DNA of 32,781 nucleotides from JAUPVN01 sp964423475 (GTDB taxonomy: Bacteria; Patescibacteriota; Saccharimonadia; Saccharimonadales; CAIOMD01): contig CAYRFD010000005.1 in assembly GCA_964423475.1 (NCBI GenBank), positions 1-32,781 of the forward strand, given 5' to 3'. Below the pieces are notes generated by a model that was not told the origin of the DNA, ran no database searches, and saw nothing but the letters and a program-made list of their open reading frames with translations. Of the stretch, positions 23,115 to 31,250 are shown in pieces (position 1 is the first letter of the stretch; every line of letters begins with the position of its first letter). A program made the position numbers and the translations under genes.

Positions 23115-24407
23115 TTATGATTGTTCTAAATTATTATAAAGGTTTGATTTTTTGGTTTGCCAAAAATCGTTTTGGCGCACTAAATGCTTAGCATCGTTAG
23201 GGTTTGCAAGTAACATTTTAACGGCCTCTTCTAAAAATACATCGCCTTGTGAACCTTTTATTAAAATAATTGCCTTTTCTGACAAATTTTGTAATGCTAC
23301 TTTGCCTGCTTTGTACGGGTCGGTTGTTCTAATTACACTGCAGCTATTTTGTTCTGCACTTGTAGCTAAATATTTATTAGCATCTAGGCCTAAAGTAATA
23401 ACTAAATCTACTTTATCTGGCCTTAGCATATCTCCAATATGTTGATGAGCCGTTTTAGACACGGCACCTAACTCGTTCATGTTGCCTAAAATTGCAATTT
23501 TTTGCGGTGCCTTCATTTCAAACAAGGTTTTTAAGGCGGCTTCTGCAGCTATTGGGCTTGAATTATAACTATCATCTATAATTAAACTACCTTTTTGGCC
23601 CTCTAATAAGCGCATTCTGCCAGAGGGTGGCAAAACAGAACTTACGCCTTTTTCTATGTTAGCTTTGCTCATTTTTAGCATCTCTGCAACCGTAATGGCC
23701 GCGCCAACTGGTAACAAACTATGTTTAGCAGCAACCATAACATCTGTTTTTATATCTTGGCCAGTTGGGCCAACTACCTCTAATGCAAAACTATGATGCG
23801 TTGATCTTTGGGCTTGCAATTTATAATGGCTACCCCTACTAAAACCATACTTTGTAATTGGCAAATCATTAGGCACATATAATTTAACGGCATCACTATT
23901 TGTATCGTCATTATTAATAACTAGCTGTTTTGCAAATTGGGCTATAGATAACTCTTCTTTGGCAACGTTATCTAGAGTTTTAAAATACTCCATGTGCTCT
24001 TCGCTTACGCCAGTTACTACAGCTATATCTGGCTTAATTATTTGCGCAAGCTCGGCAATATCTCCCGGTGTGTCTGTGCCCATTTCTAAAACAACCACAT
24101 CGTAAGGATATTTACCATGTACATATTTTTGGCCCGCTAACCAAACTTTTAACCATCCAAAAGGGTTAGATAAACTGGGTAAACTTTGGCCCGTTACAAC
24201 AAGTGGCATAGTTAGAGGAACGTTATAGTTGCCTTTTTGATACTGAACTCTGTATTTTTTAGATAATACTGTAGCAATGGCATATTTTGTGCTAGTTTTA
24301 CCCACACTGCCAACAATACCAATAACTATTGGTTTATGTTTCTTGATAATTTTACGGGCTTGCGCACTAAATAGCTTTATTAACCAATCTTTAACAAAAT
24401 TTTTCAT
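23115..24407 (-). CDS. murF: UDP-N-acetylmuramoyl-tripeptide--D-Ala-D-Ala ligase (MurF-like)
   Basis: MurF adds D-Ala-D-Ala to the UDP-MurNAc-tripeptide. The 430-residue Mur ligase has the ATP loop GIVGSVGKTSTKY (about 30-42), NYNVPLTMPL, VVLEMGTDTPGDI, the VTGVSEEHMEYF segment, and C-terminal GRMRLLEGQKGSLIIDDSYNSSPIA followed by ILGNMNELG. These last blocks are typical of MurF. The N-terminal substrate-binding domain of standard MurF is largely missing: the protein starts about 30 residues before the ATP loop with a basic amphipathic stretch, so substrate recognition may differ. The gene directly precedes ddl. A GATAAT box lies eight bases before the ATG. Confidence 0.9.
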   Translation of the reverse strand: MKNFVKDWLIKLFSAQARKIIKKHKPIVIGIVGSVGKTSTKYAIATVLSKKYRVQYQKGNYNVPLTMPLVVTGQSLPSLSNPFGWLKVWLAGQKYVHGKYPYDVVVLEMGTDTPGDIAELAQIIKPDIAVVTGVSEEHMEYFKTLDNVAKEELSIAQFAKQLVINNDDTNSDAVKLYVPNDLPITKYGFSRGSHYKLQAQRSTHHSFALEVVGPTGQDIKTDVMVAAKHSLLPVGAAITVAEMLKMSKANIEKGVSSVLPPSGRMRLLEGQKGSLIIDDSYNSSPIAAEAALKTLFEMKAPQKIAILGNMNELGAVSKTAHQHIGDMLRPDKVDLVITLGLDANKYLATSAEQNSCSVIRTTDPYKAGKVALQNLSEKAIILIKGSQGDVFLEEAVKMLLANPNDAKHLVRQNDFWQTKKSNLYNNLEQS

Positions 24408-24415
24408 CTTATACT

Positions 24416-24421
24416 ATTATC
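24416..24421 (-). promoter_or_regulatory. Candidate -10 box giving leaderless murF-ddl
   Basis: GATAAT on the minus strand ends eight bases before the murF ATG. No -35 is clear, so this is a weak call supported mainly by the same spacing at other genes. Confidence 0.35.
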
Positions 24422-24454
24422 TCATAACACAAGCTGATAAATCTAATAACTACT

Positions 24455-25948
24455 TTATTTAACGGCAATATCAATTGGGGGGCGCATCGCGCTTAATGTT
24501 TTTAAAGCATCGTGCACATTGTTATTTACAAAACTTTGATAATAATTAGTTTTATCATCTGCTTTTTTTACACCATCTATAACTGGCAACACTCCCTGAG
24601 AAAGCCATGCCTGATAAAGTGGTGCCCATTTTCTGCTACCCCTGCGTGCCGTTACGGAGCAATTATCTACCATATAAGCAACACCTTGAGCACGCATATA
24701 AGGGTTTAAAGAATCTACTGCCTCTATAATACTTTCGTTTACAACCTCAGACCAATAATGACCGTTTTCTCTTAAAACGGTAACCTGAGCAACCATCCCC
24801 GCAACATATACGCCGGCAACAACTGGCTCTATGTCTTTTTGATTTAAGGTTTTTTTAGATGCTCTTACCTTTTCGCCTACGCGCCACATTTGACCGCCAT
24901 CTACTACCGTCATTGGAATATTATTAACGTTATCAGATATTACCTCTGCAATTTCTCGGCCACTAGATACATCGGCATAAATTTTACGCGTTAAATCATA
25001 AAGTTTAGGAAAGGCAGCATTAAATGATGTTTTAAACTTGGCTTCATCTCCATTTTGTTTAACTACTTTTACAAGCCCTTGTAAGCCGCTAATAGATATT
25101 GTTTTAGATATTGGCCCAACAATTGCTTCTACAATCTTTACGTACGCAACCTCTGGCTTTGACTTATGCTCTAACTGCCACGAATATAATGCCTCTACTA
25201 CACCATGAACACCACCAAGCAACATAGCACGCTCACCAAAAATATCAGACTTCCATTCGTTTTGGAGAGTGGTTTTAAAAGTATAAGGTGCACCAAGGCC
25301 AACAGACCACCCAAGCGCTTTATCTTGTGCGCTAACACCACCTTGCACAACTGCAAAACTATTATTTATACCACTGCCCTGTTCGTATAAGCGGCGAACA
25401 GATGGCCCCATGCCCTTAGGGCAAACTCCAACAACGTCTACATCTTTTCTAATAGATTGGCCAATATTTTTTAAATGGCCTAAATAAAAACCATGAGATA
25501 GCCCAACCGTGCTGCCAGGCTTCATTTGAGCAATCATTTTTTGGCCATGTTCTGCCATAGCTGCATCGGCAATTAAGAATAATACCATGTCACTACTTTT
25601 TAGTGCTTGTTCTGGTGTTAATAAAGTGCCATCTTTCTCTTTAAAACCAGCCTTATTTGCACTCTTGCGAGATTTAGAACCTTTGCGCAACCCAACAATA
25701 ACTTTTGTTGGTACGCCGGCAGTTTTAAAAGAATCTCGCAAATTTTGAGCCTGTGCAGGCCCCTGCGAACTCCACCCAATAACAGCAAGCTGATCTACAC
25801 CCTTAAATGCCTTCTTTAATCCACTTAAATTTCTGGTACCGTCAGCATTATATCCACATAAAACTGTTTCTGTTGTATTGCCAATTTTAACCTTTTTAAC
25901 TTGGTCTTTAAAAGTTGTTGATTTAAATGTATTTTGTTCTTTAGACAT
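24455..25948 (-). CDS. ilvC: Ketol-acid reductoisomerase, class II (plant-like)
   Basis: IlvC isomerises and reduces acetolactate or acetohydroxybutyrate, the step after IlvBN. At 497 residues it is the long class II form with a duplicated knotted domain. The N-terminal nucleotide-binding loop is IGWSSQGPAQAQNLRDS, and LRKGSKS suggests NADPH preference. Then come LSHGFYLGHL, VCPKGMGPSVRRLYEQG, SDIFGERAMLLGGVHG with the metal-binding acids, and the second repeat with ESIIEAVDSLNPYM. Several blocks resemble plant and algal enzymes more than E. coli IlvC, judged from memory. The ATG at 25948 has GGGAG upstream and beats a TTG four codons earlier. It is separate from ilvBNA, with its own promoter and no leader peptide. 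Confidence 0.95.
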   Translation of the reverse strand: MSKEQNTFKSTTFKDQVKKVKIGNTTETVLCGYNADGTRNLSGLKKAFKGVDQLAVIGWSSQGPAQAQNLRDSFKTAGVPTKVIVGLRKGSKSRKSANKAGFKEKDGTLLTPEQALKSSDMVLFLIADAAMAEHGQKMIAQMKPGSTVGLSHGFYLGHLKNIGQSIRKDVDVVGVCPKGMGPSVRRLYEQGSGINNSFAVVQGGVSAQDKALGWSVGLGAPYTFKTTLQNEWKSDIFGERAMLLGGVHGVVEALYSWQLEHKSKPEVAYVKIVEAIVGPISKTISISGLQGLVKVVKQNGDEAKFKTSFNAAFPKLYDLTRKIYADVSSGREIAEVISDNVNNIPMTVVDGGQMWRVGEKVRASKKTLNQKDIEPVVAGVYVAGMVAQVTVLRENGHYWSEVVNESIIEAVDSLNPYMRAQGVAYMVDNCSVTARRGSRKWAPLYQAWLSQGVLPVIDGVKKADDKTNYYQSFVNNNVHDALKTLSAMRPPIDIAVK

Positions 25949-25972
25949 ATATACTCCCAAAAATTATTAAAT

Positions 25973-25989
25973 GTATTAATAATTAATAC
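25973..25989. repeat. 17-bp perfect palindrome at the ilvC -10 box
   Basis: GTATTAATAATTAATAC is an exact palindrome of two 8-base arms around one A. It overlaps the predicted ilvC -10 and the transcription start, where a repressor site would be effective. In such AT-rich DNA chance is possible. Confidence 0.45.
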
Positions 25990-26011
25990 GCCTATCTACA
26001 AAAATTTACAA
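25983..26011 (-). promoter_or_regulatory. Promoter of ilvC
   Basis: On the minus strand TTGTAA (26011-26006), a 17-base spacer and TATTAA (25988-25983), 34 bases before the ATG. Confidence 0.55.
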
Positions 26012-26036
26012 ATTTAACATATTTAGATCAAAACAA

Positions 26037-26113
26037 TGGTGGAGCATAGGAGACTCGAACTCCTGACCTCTTCGCTGCCAGCGAAGCGCTCTAGCCAACT
26101 GAGCTAATGCCCC
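26037..26113 (-). tRNA. tRNA-Ala (anticodon GGC)
   Basis: The cloverleaf is complete. The acceptor GGGGCAT pairs with ATGCTCC and includes the G3-U70 wobble that identifies tRNA-Ala. The D arm GCTC...GAGC follows; the anticodon stem CTTCG/CGAAG encloses the loop CTGGCAG with anticodon GGC. The T arm is AGGAG/CTCCT around TTCGAGT. The discriminator is A and CCA is encoded (26039-26037). It is transcribed from its own promoter. Confidence 0.97.
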
Positions 26114-26127
26114 ATATATATTTGGTA

Positions 26128-26156
26128 ATTATGACTTATTAATTGATAAAGTACAA
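26128..26156 (-). promoter_or_regulatory. Promoter of tRNA-Ala
   Basis: On the minus strand TTGTAC (26156-26151), a 17-base spacer and CATAAT (26133-26128). The start site would be about eight bases before the mature tRNA 5' end. Confidence 0.6.
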
Positions 26157-26195
26157 TTAACACTTTTGCTATCGCGCTAGTGCTATTTTACATTA

Positions 26196-26227
26196 GCCGC
26201 AGGCGCTCCAAATAAACTAATGCCCCA
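26196..26227 (-). pseudogene. Possible degenerate 5' half of a tRNA-Ala
   Basis: The minus strand from 26227 reads TGGGGCATTAG, identical over 11 bases to the tRNA-Ala 5' end next door. It continues with TTTATTTGG against CTCAGTTGG (six of nine) and AGCGC as in the D-stem end. No matching anticodon or T arm follows. It may be a remnant of tRNA duplication or of integration at the tRNA. Confidence 0.35.
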
Positions 26228-26239
26228 ACAATAAATAAT

Positions 26240-26268
26240 TATACATTATTGTAACGTCAAGATATAAT
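26240..26268 (+). promoter_or_regulatory. Promoter giving leaderless HD-domain gene
   Basis: TATACA (26240-26245), a 17-base spacer and a perfect TATAAT (26263-26268), whose end is seven bases before the ATG at 26276. No Shine-Dalgarno is present. Confidence 0.6.
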
Positions 26269-26275
26269 ACTAAAA

Positions 26276-26872
26276 ATGACAAAGCATCAAAAACCATCAC
26301 TACGGCGCATTTTACAGCTACATGAGTTGCTAAACCAATTTCAAGAAATTAACAGAGCAGTCCTATATTACAAAAATTCTAATGTTGCAGAAAATGACGT
26401 AGAGCATAGCTATTCTTTAGCCATGGTGTCGTGGTATTTAGCAGGATTTTTTGATAATTTAGACCAAAATATAGTTATAAAAATAGCTTTAGCGCACGAT
26501 TTAGTAGAAGTATATTCTGGTGATACATCAGTTTTTGCCCATAAAGACGATCTTGATGCAAAACCCATAAAAGAGGCTAAGGCAGCAAAAACGCTAAAAC
26601 AAGAATGGCCAGATTTTGCGGATTTACATGTATATATTACTCAGTACAAAAACAAATCTAACAAAGAAGCAGTATTTGTTTATGCGTTAGATAAGCTTAT
26701 GCCACTACTATTTAATATTACTCAAAATGGAGCAGCTTGGCACCAGCATAATATTAGCCTAAAACAGCTTAAAAAAGTTAAAAATGGCAAAATAGATATA
26801 GACCCTCGTGTTAACGAATATTACAAACAAGCTTGTGATTTATTAGAAAAAAACCCTCAGTTTTTTAACTGA
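26276..26872 (+). CDS. HD-domain phosphohydrolase (YfbR/HDDC2-like)
   Basis: A 198-residue soluble protein of the HD superfamily. The metal-binding residues are visible in order: the first His in ENDVEHSYSLAM, the paired HD in ALAHDLVEVYSGD, and a later Asp in VYALDKLMPLL. This spacing and the EVYSGD segment match the YfbR/HDDC2 group of 5'-deoxynucleotidases, which dephosphorylate deoxynucleoside monophosphates. The exact substrate is not established. It is divergent from tRNA-Ala and overlaps the convergent MYG1-like gene by 16 bases. Confidence 0.85.
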   Translation: MTKHQKPSLRRILQLHELLNQFQEINRAVLYYKNSNVAENDVEHSYSLAMVSWYLAGFFDNLDQNIVIKIALAHDLVEVYSGDTSVFAHKDDLDAKPIKEAKAAKTLKQEWPDFADLHVYITQYKNKSNKEAVFVYALDKLMPLLFNITQNGAAWHQHNISLKQLKKVKNGKIDIDPRVNEYYKQACDLLEKNPQFFN

Positions 26873-27768
26873 TTCTCGGCAATAGATTTTTGAGCTAACA
26901 ATATTGCATCTTCTTTATTAGTAGCTACAGCCAAAAAACCTGCTCTATGGCAAAATTTTGCAGTTTTAACACCTGTAATTTTTTGCAAATATGAGTTTGT
27001 TTTTGCACACCAATCATCCGGAAAGTTCATTCTTTGCACAAATGGCTCTTTAGGGTTTTTGGCAACCGCCCTAACGCACCAATCACCATCTGGGCGCTTA
27101 AATATAACATACAAAAGTTTTGGGTATTTATAAATGGCGTTAGAAAAATTTATAGATTCTGGCAACACAACATATTGCTCTGAATTACTAGTGGAATAAT
27201 ATTTATCAAATAATTTACTATCTGCCTCTTGCTGTTGATATTTTTTTAAAAGAACTTTTATATAATCTTGCGCTAGTGGCACAGTTGCAAAAAATGAGTT
27301 ATTGTATTGCTCGTAGCTAGGGTTACGGTTTGTAGGGTTATGATTTTCTATATAGTCACTTATGGTATGAATATTTGTGCCATACTTGTCATTACTATAT
27401 ATTTGTTGCCCATTATCTAAACCATCTATAGTTGCAACCAAACCATCATCTATAGCGTTAAATACAAATTCTGTTTTAGCAAGTTGCATACCATAATGTT
27501 TCCATATTAAGCCAAAGCCACTACGCATTATCCCATTTGTATGTAACTCTTTATAACCAAGTTGGTGATGATCATATCTTAAAACATTGTCATCATATAC
27601 TCCACCAACATCTACAATTAAATCTTGCTTATTTAAAACATCTAAATCTCTTGTGCGAGTAACTTTTGCATTAGGATATAGCAAAAGTAGTGTAGCAACA
27701 GAAAACACATCATCTGTATGAAAAGACCCGTCATGCGTCCCAATAGTTTTTAAAGTTTTATTAATCAT
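26857..27768 (-). CDS. MYG1/UPF0160-family metal-dependent hydrolase
   Basis: The 303-residue protein matches the MYG1 family, related to DHH phosphoesterases. The N-terminus has THDGSFHTDDVFSVATL, with the His and Asp metal ligands, followed by DLIVDVGGVYD and LRYDHHQ (DHH motif). The C-terminal half is the family-specific domain with WCVRAV and FCHRAGFLAV. The human MYG1 homologue is a 3'-5' RNA exonuclease, but the bacterial function is not settled. It is the last gene of the lemA-htpX-ligA group, 23 bases after the HAM1-like gene. Confidence 0.9.
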   Translation of the reverse strand: MINKTLKTIGTHDGSFHTDDVFSVATLLLLYPNAKVTRTRDLDVLNKQDLIVDVGGVYDDNVLRYDHHQLGYKELHTNGIMRSGFGLIWKHYGMQLAKTEFVFNAIDDGLVATIDGLDNGQQIYSNDKYGTNIHTISDYIENHNPTNRNPSYEQYNNSFFATVPLAQDYIKVLLKKYQQQEADSKLFDKYYSTSNSEQYVVLPESINFSNAIYKYPKLLYVIFKRPDGDWCVRAVAKNPKEPFVQRMNFPDDWCAKTNSYLQKITGVKTAKFCHRAGFLAVATNKEDAILLAQKSIAENQLKN

Positions 27769-27791
27769 ACAAACATTATAACCTATACAAT

Positions 27792-28355
27792 TTATAGATA
27801 TTTATTTTTGTACCATATGACAAAATCTGCCCAGCAATAATCATCTGGATGATACGCTAACTTATTATTGTCGTGAAGATCTGCCAAGGTGTTTTTGCCG
27901 CCATCAAAACTAAACATACGCTCTAGATTTAAATTATTTAAGCTACCAGACGGTTCATTTACAAACTCACCCTTAAAAGTAGATACAAAGTAATGTAGTT
28001 TACCTGTTTTATCCGCAAAAACTACGTTTTCATAACAAATGGCCTCTTTATTTTTATTTCTAAGTAAATTTTGCCAATCTAAAACACTAAACCAAATATC
28101 AACGTCTTTCATGTATGGCCCCGGAAACCCATTTAATGCTGATATGTTCCAAAATGTATCTGTAACTACAACTGGTTTTTGTAATATATTAAATGCCTGT
28201 TTAGCTTTATGCATAGCAACTTTTTTACCATCTGGATTTTGAATTTCTTCTATATCTAAGTTTTGGGGGATAATAAATATACCAGCGGGCTCACACGCGG
28301 CTTTTGCCTCTTTAATTTTACGAGAGTTAGTGGTAGCAAAAACTAATTTATGCAT
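27792..28355 (-). CDS. HAM1/RdgB-family nucleoside triphosphate pyrophosphatase
   Basis: A 187-residue protein of the ITPase/RdgB family that removes non-canonical purine triphosphates such as ITP and XTP before they enter DNA. It starts with LVFATTNSRKIKEAKAA, the substrate-binding strand and loop, and has VVVTDTFWNISALNGFPGPYMK, corresponding to the EDSGLxVDALxGxPGxYS motif but with Asp-Thr-Phe in place of Asp-Ser-Gly. The region after it diverges from RdgB, so the substrate range may differ. Its start overlaps the ligA stop by eight bases. Confidence 0.85.
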   Translation of the reverse strand: MHKLVFATTNSRKIKEAKAACEPAGIFIIPQNLDIEEIQNPDGKKVAMHKAKQAFNILQKPVVVTDTFWNISALNGFPGPYMKDVDIWFSVLDWQNLLRNKNKEAICYENVVFADKTGKLHYFVSTFKGEFVNEPSGSLNNLNLERMFSFDGGKNTLADLHDNNKLAYHPDDYCWADFVIWYKNKYL

Positions 28356-30369
28356 TTAATAACTTAAGTAAATCTTCTTCTTTAATAATTTTTGTACCAA
28401 ATTTTTGGGCTTTAGCTAATTTACTTGTACCAACTGCATCGTTTGCAACTAAATAAGTTGTGCCTTTGCCAACAGAAGTCTGAAAAGTACCCCCAAGGGC
28501 AATAATTTTATCGGCTGCCTCTTGCCTACCCATACTATTTAAACTACCCGTAATAACAAAACTATTACCGTTAAGAGGCCCACCCCTAGATTCTTTTTGA
28601 TTTTTAGGGGTAACCCCATTGTCTGCAAACTTTTTTAATAATTTTATATTAGATGGATCAGAAAACCACGTTACTATGCTTTCTGCAACCACCTCTCCTA
28701 CACCGTCTATTGTTAATAATTCTTGTAAATTTGTATTTGTTATTGCATCAAAAGTTTTATATTTATTGGTAATATCTATAGCTGTTTGTGCACCAACGTG
28801 CCTAATGCCTAAGGCAAAAATAAATTTAGCCAAAGGTGGATTTTTTTTAGCAACAATTGCATTTATTAAATTATCGGCGCTTAAATCTGCAAATCTTTCT
28901 AATTTTATAACTTGGTCTTTGCTAAGTTTATATAAATCGGCCGCATCACTTATTAAACCATTATCTAACAAAACCATAACATTCTTTTCACCCAAGCCAT
29001 CTATATTTAATGCAGGCTTAGAAGCAAAATGCTGAATATGCCGCCACGTTCTGGCGGGGCATCTAGTATTTGGGCAACGCCATACAACCTCGTTACTTGG
29101 TTTTTCTAGAGTTGTTTGGCAATCTGGGCACTCTTTTGGCATCGCAAAAGACTTTTCTGAGCCGTTTCTTAAACCTACAATAGGTTCTATAACCTCTGGG
29201 ATTATATCACCTGCTTTTTGCACAACAACTGTATCACCAATTTTAATATCTTTTTTAGCAATTTCTTGCTGATTATGCAATGTTGCCATTTGTACAGTAC
29301 TGCCCGCCAAAAATACTGGCTCTAAAACAGCAACGGGTGTTGCTGCACCTGTTCTACCAATACTTATTATTATATCTACTATTTTAGTAGTGGCCGTTAA
29401 GGCAGGATATTTAAAAGCTATTGCGGCCCTGGGGTTTTTACCTACAACTCCTAAAGAATCATAAAGCAAACGATCATTTATTTTTATAACTAAACCATCT
29501 GTGTTAAAAGGTAGTTCATGGCGCTTTTCCTTCCAATATTCTGCAAATTTTTCTATGTCGTTTATATTATTTAATAATTTTGCCTGACTATTAACCAAAA
29601 ATTGCAAATCTGCCAATGCTTTGTAAGTTTGTTGCTGAGTTTTTAGCTCCCCTGGATCTTCTCTTAGCATATCAAATGGCCTAAAATATAACTTACGCTG
29701 CGCTACAATGCTTGGATCTAGCTGTCTTATTGTACCGGCAGCTAAATTACGTGGGTTGGCATATAGCTTTTCTTTATTTTTTTGCATTAGATTATTAAGC
29801 TCTATAAAATCTTTTTTGTACATAACAATTTCGCCGCGAACTTCTGTATAGCCTATTGCAAAATTAGATGTTTCTTTAGTTGTTCTTAACCTAAGCGGAA
29901 CAGATGGTATTACTTTAACATTATTTGTTACGTCCTCGCCCACAAAACCATCACCCCTTGTTACTGCGGCTTCTAAAACCCCATCTTTATACCACAGGGC
30001 ACAGCTAAGGCCATCCATCTTTATATCACCCCAAAATAAAGATTTAGCTACTCTTTCGTCTAGTTTAATTATGCGTTTGTACCAATCTTTAACTTCTTGC
30101 AAGCTAAAAACATCGTTTAAGCTTAATATTCTTTTTTTATGTTCTTTTTTTACAAATCCATTTATTTGTTTATCACCCACGCGCTGAGTGGGTGATTCCG
30201 GCGTAATTAAACTAGGATATTTTTGCTCTAATTGTTTAAGCTCGGCCATTAAACTATCCCACACCGCATCATCTACGCTGGGTGTATCAAGCACATGATA
30301 CTCGTAATTATATTGATTAATAAGTTTAACTAATTGGTTAATTCTTTGCGCTGGGTTTGTCTGCGTCAT
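28348..30369 (-). CDS. ligA: NAD-dependent DNA ligase LigA
   Basis: LigA seals nicks in replication and repair using NAD. The 673-residue protein is of normal length. The domains in order are Ia (YNYEYHVLD), the adenylation domain with the AMP-accepting Lys117 in IKMDG, an OB fold, a four-Cys zinc finger (CPDC...CPNTRC), helix-hairpin-helix repeats (about 450-580), and a C-terminal BRCT domain (from about 595, GNSFVITGSLNSMGRQEA). The usual CELKIDG motif reads GDIKMDG. Its start overlaps the upstream membrane-protein gene by 32 bases. Confidence 0.97.
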   Translation of the reverse strand: MTQTNPAQRINQLVKLINQYNYEYHVLDTPSVDDAVWDSLMAELKQLEQKYPSLITPESPTQRVGDKQINGFVKKEHKKRILSLNDVFSLQEVKDWYKRIIKLDERVAKSLFWGDIKMDGLSCALWYKDGVLEAAVTRGDGFVGEDVTNNVKVIPSVPLRLRTTKETSNFAIGYTEVRGEIVMYKKDFIELNNLMQKNKEKLYANPRNLAAGTIRQLDPSIVAQRKLYFRPFDMLREDPGELKTQQQTYKALADLQFLVNSQAKLLNNINDIEKFAEYWKEKRHELPFNTDGLVIKINDRLLYDSLGVVGKNPRAAIAFKYPALTATTKIVDIIISIGRTGAATPVAVLEPVFLAGSTVQMATLHNQQEIAKKDIKIGDTVVVQKAGDIIPEVIEPIVGLRNGSEKSFAMPKECPDCQTTLEKPSNEVVWRCPNTRCPARTWRHIQHFASKPALNIDGLGEKNVMVLLDNGLISDAADLYKLSKDQVIKLERFADLSADNLINAIVAKKNPPLAKFIFALGIRHVGAQTAIDITNKYKTFDAITNTNLQELLTIDGVGEVVAESIVTWFSDPSNIKLLKKFADNGVTPKNQKESRGGPLNGNSFVITGSLNSMGRQEAADKIIALGGTFQTSVGKGTTYLVANDAVGTSKLAKAQKFGTKIIKEEDLLKLLNA

Positions 30370-31243
30370 CTACCATACTCCGATAAAGCGTAAAAAATAT
30401 TACGTGCATCCAACAAAATAATAATAATACAACCACATAAACTATAAACGGTACTAAGCGCTGTTCAATTATCGCAAAAGGAAAAACTACAACAAAAAAG
30501 GTTAATATTATACTTATACATACAAATAAACTACGCCTAAAAACTTTTGCTCTTTGGTATTTTGTTAATTGCGCCGCAACACGCATACTAGCAATTGGCC
30601 TTGCCCCGGGTAACATACTAATGTAAAAAGCTGGCCACCAAATAAGCCAAAAATATACGCTTAAACCTAATAAAACAATTGCAATACTATACATAACCAA
30701 AAGCTCAACTGTAGTAGAAGCTAAAGGTAAACCAGAAGATAGTACGGTTGCAGCAATAGAAGCTGGTATTAAAGTTAGAAGTAACATTACACAAACCAAT
30801 AATAACGGTACTATGTTTGCTGGGCCTTCGTAATAAGCTTGCAAAACACTAGTTTTTTTAAGACCCCGGTGCTTACGCATTGCCCATACAATGGCCGTAC
30901 TTGCTAGTAAAAACAGTAAAAGCTGAAGTAGTGTACTATTGGCATTAGAAATATTAGTAATAGAAACACCAATTAATGTAGTAGAGCTAATTGCTCCGCT
31001 TACACTATCACCTACATAAACAGACAAAGAATCTTGAATATCTTCTAAAGACGGAAAAAGACTAAATTTTGCAGCAAAAATAAAATATATTATGCCAAAA
31101 ACTGCTGTAATTCCAACCAGTGGTTTGTAAAATGTTGCAAAATCTATCCAAGCCTGTTTATACAAAGCGCCCAACTTAATAGTTTTTTTTACCGTTTTTG
31201 GTTGTTTTATCTTTTTTTCTTTTTTTGTTGGAGTGTATTTCAT
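30338..31243 (-). CDS. Multi-pass membrane protein of unknown function
   Basis: I do not recognise a family. The 301-residue protein starts with a Lys-rich cytosolic stretch of about 22 residues (KKEKKIKQPKTVKKTIK). Then come about six hydrophobic helices, near 43-60, 104-120, 145-165, 175-200, 233-258 and 262-285. The motif WWPAFYISMLPGARPIASMRVAAQLTKYQR before the last helices is reminiscent of glycerophosphoryl-diester-type or DUF975-like membrane proteins, but this is only an impression. It is seven bases after htpX and overlaps ligA by 32 bases. Confidence 0.7.
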   Translation of the reverse strand: MKYTPTKKEKKIKQPKTVKKTIKLGALYKQAWIDFATFYKPLVGITAVFGIIYFIFAAKFSLFPSLEDIQDSLSVYVGDSVSGAISSTTLIGVSITNISNANSTLLQLLLFLLASTAIVWAMRKHRGLKKTSVLQAYYEGPANIVPLLLVCVMLLLTLIPASIAATVLSSGLPLASTTVELLVMYSIAIVLLGLSVYFWLIWWPAFYISMLPGARPIASMRVAAQLTKYQRAKVFRRSLFVCISIILTFFVVVFPFAIIEQRLVPFIVYVVVLLLFCWMHVIFFTLYRSMVDDADKPSAKN

Positions 31244-31250
31244 ATGTAAA

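Noticed and set aside
26006..26020. Four-codon ORF with two Leu codons upstream of ilvC (minus strand), resembling a leader peptide
   Set aside because: It overlaps the predicted -35 of ilvC, so it would lie upstream of the transcript, and no terminator follows.
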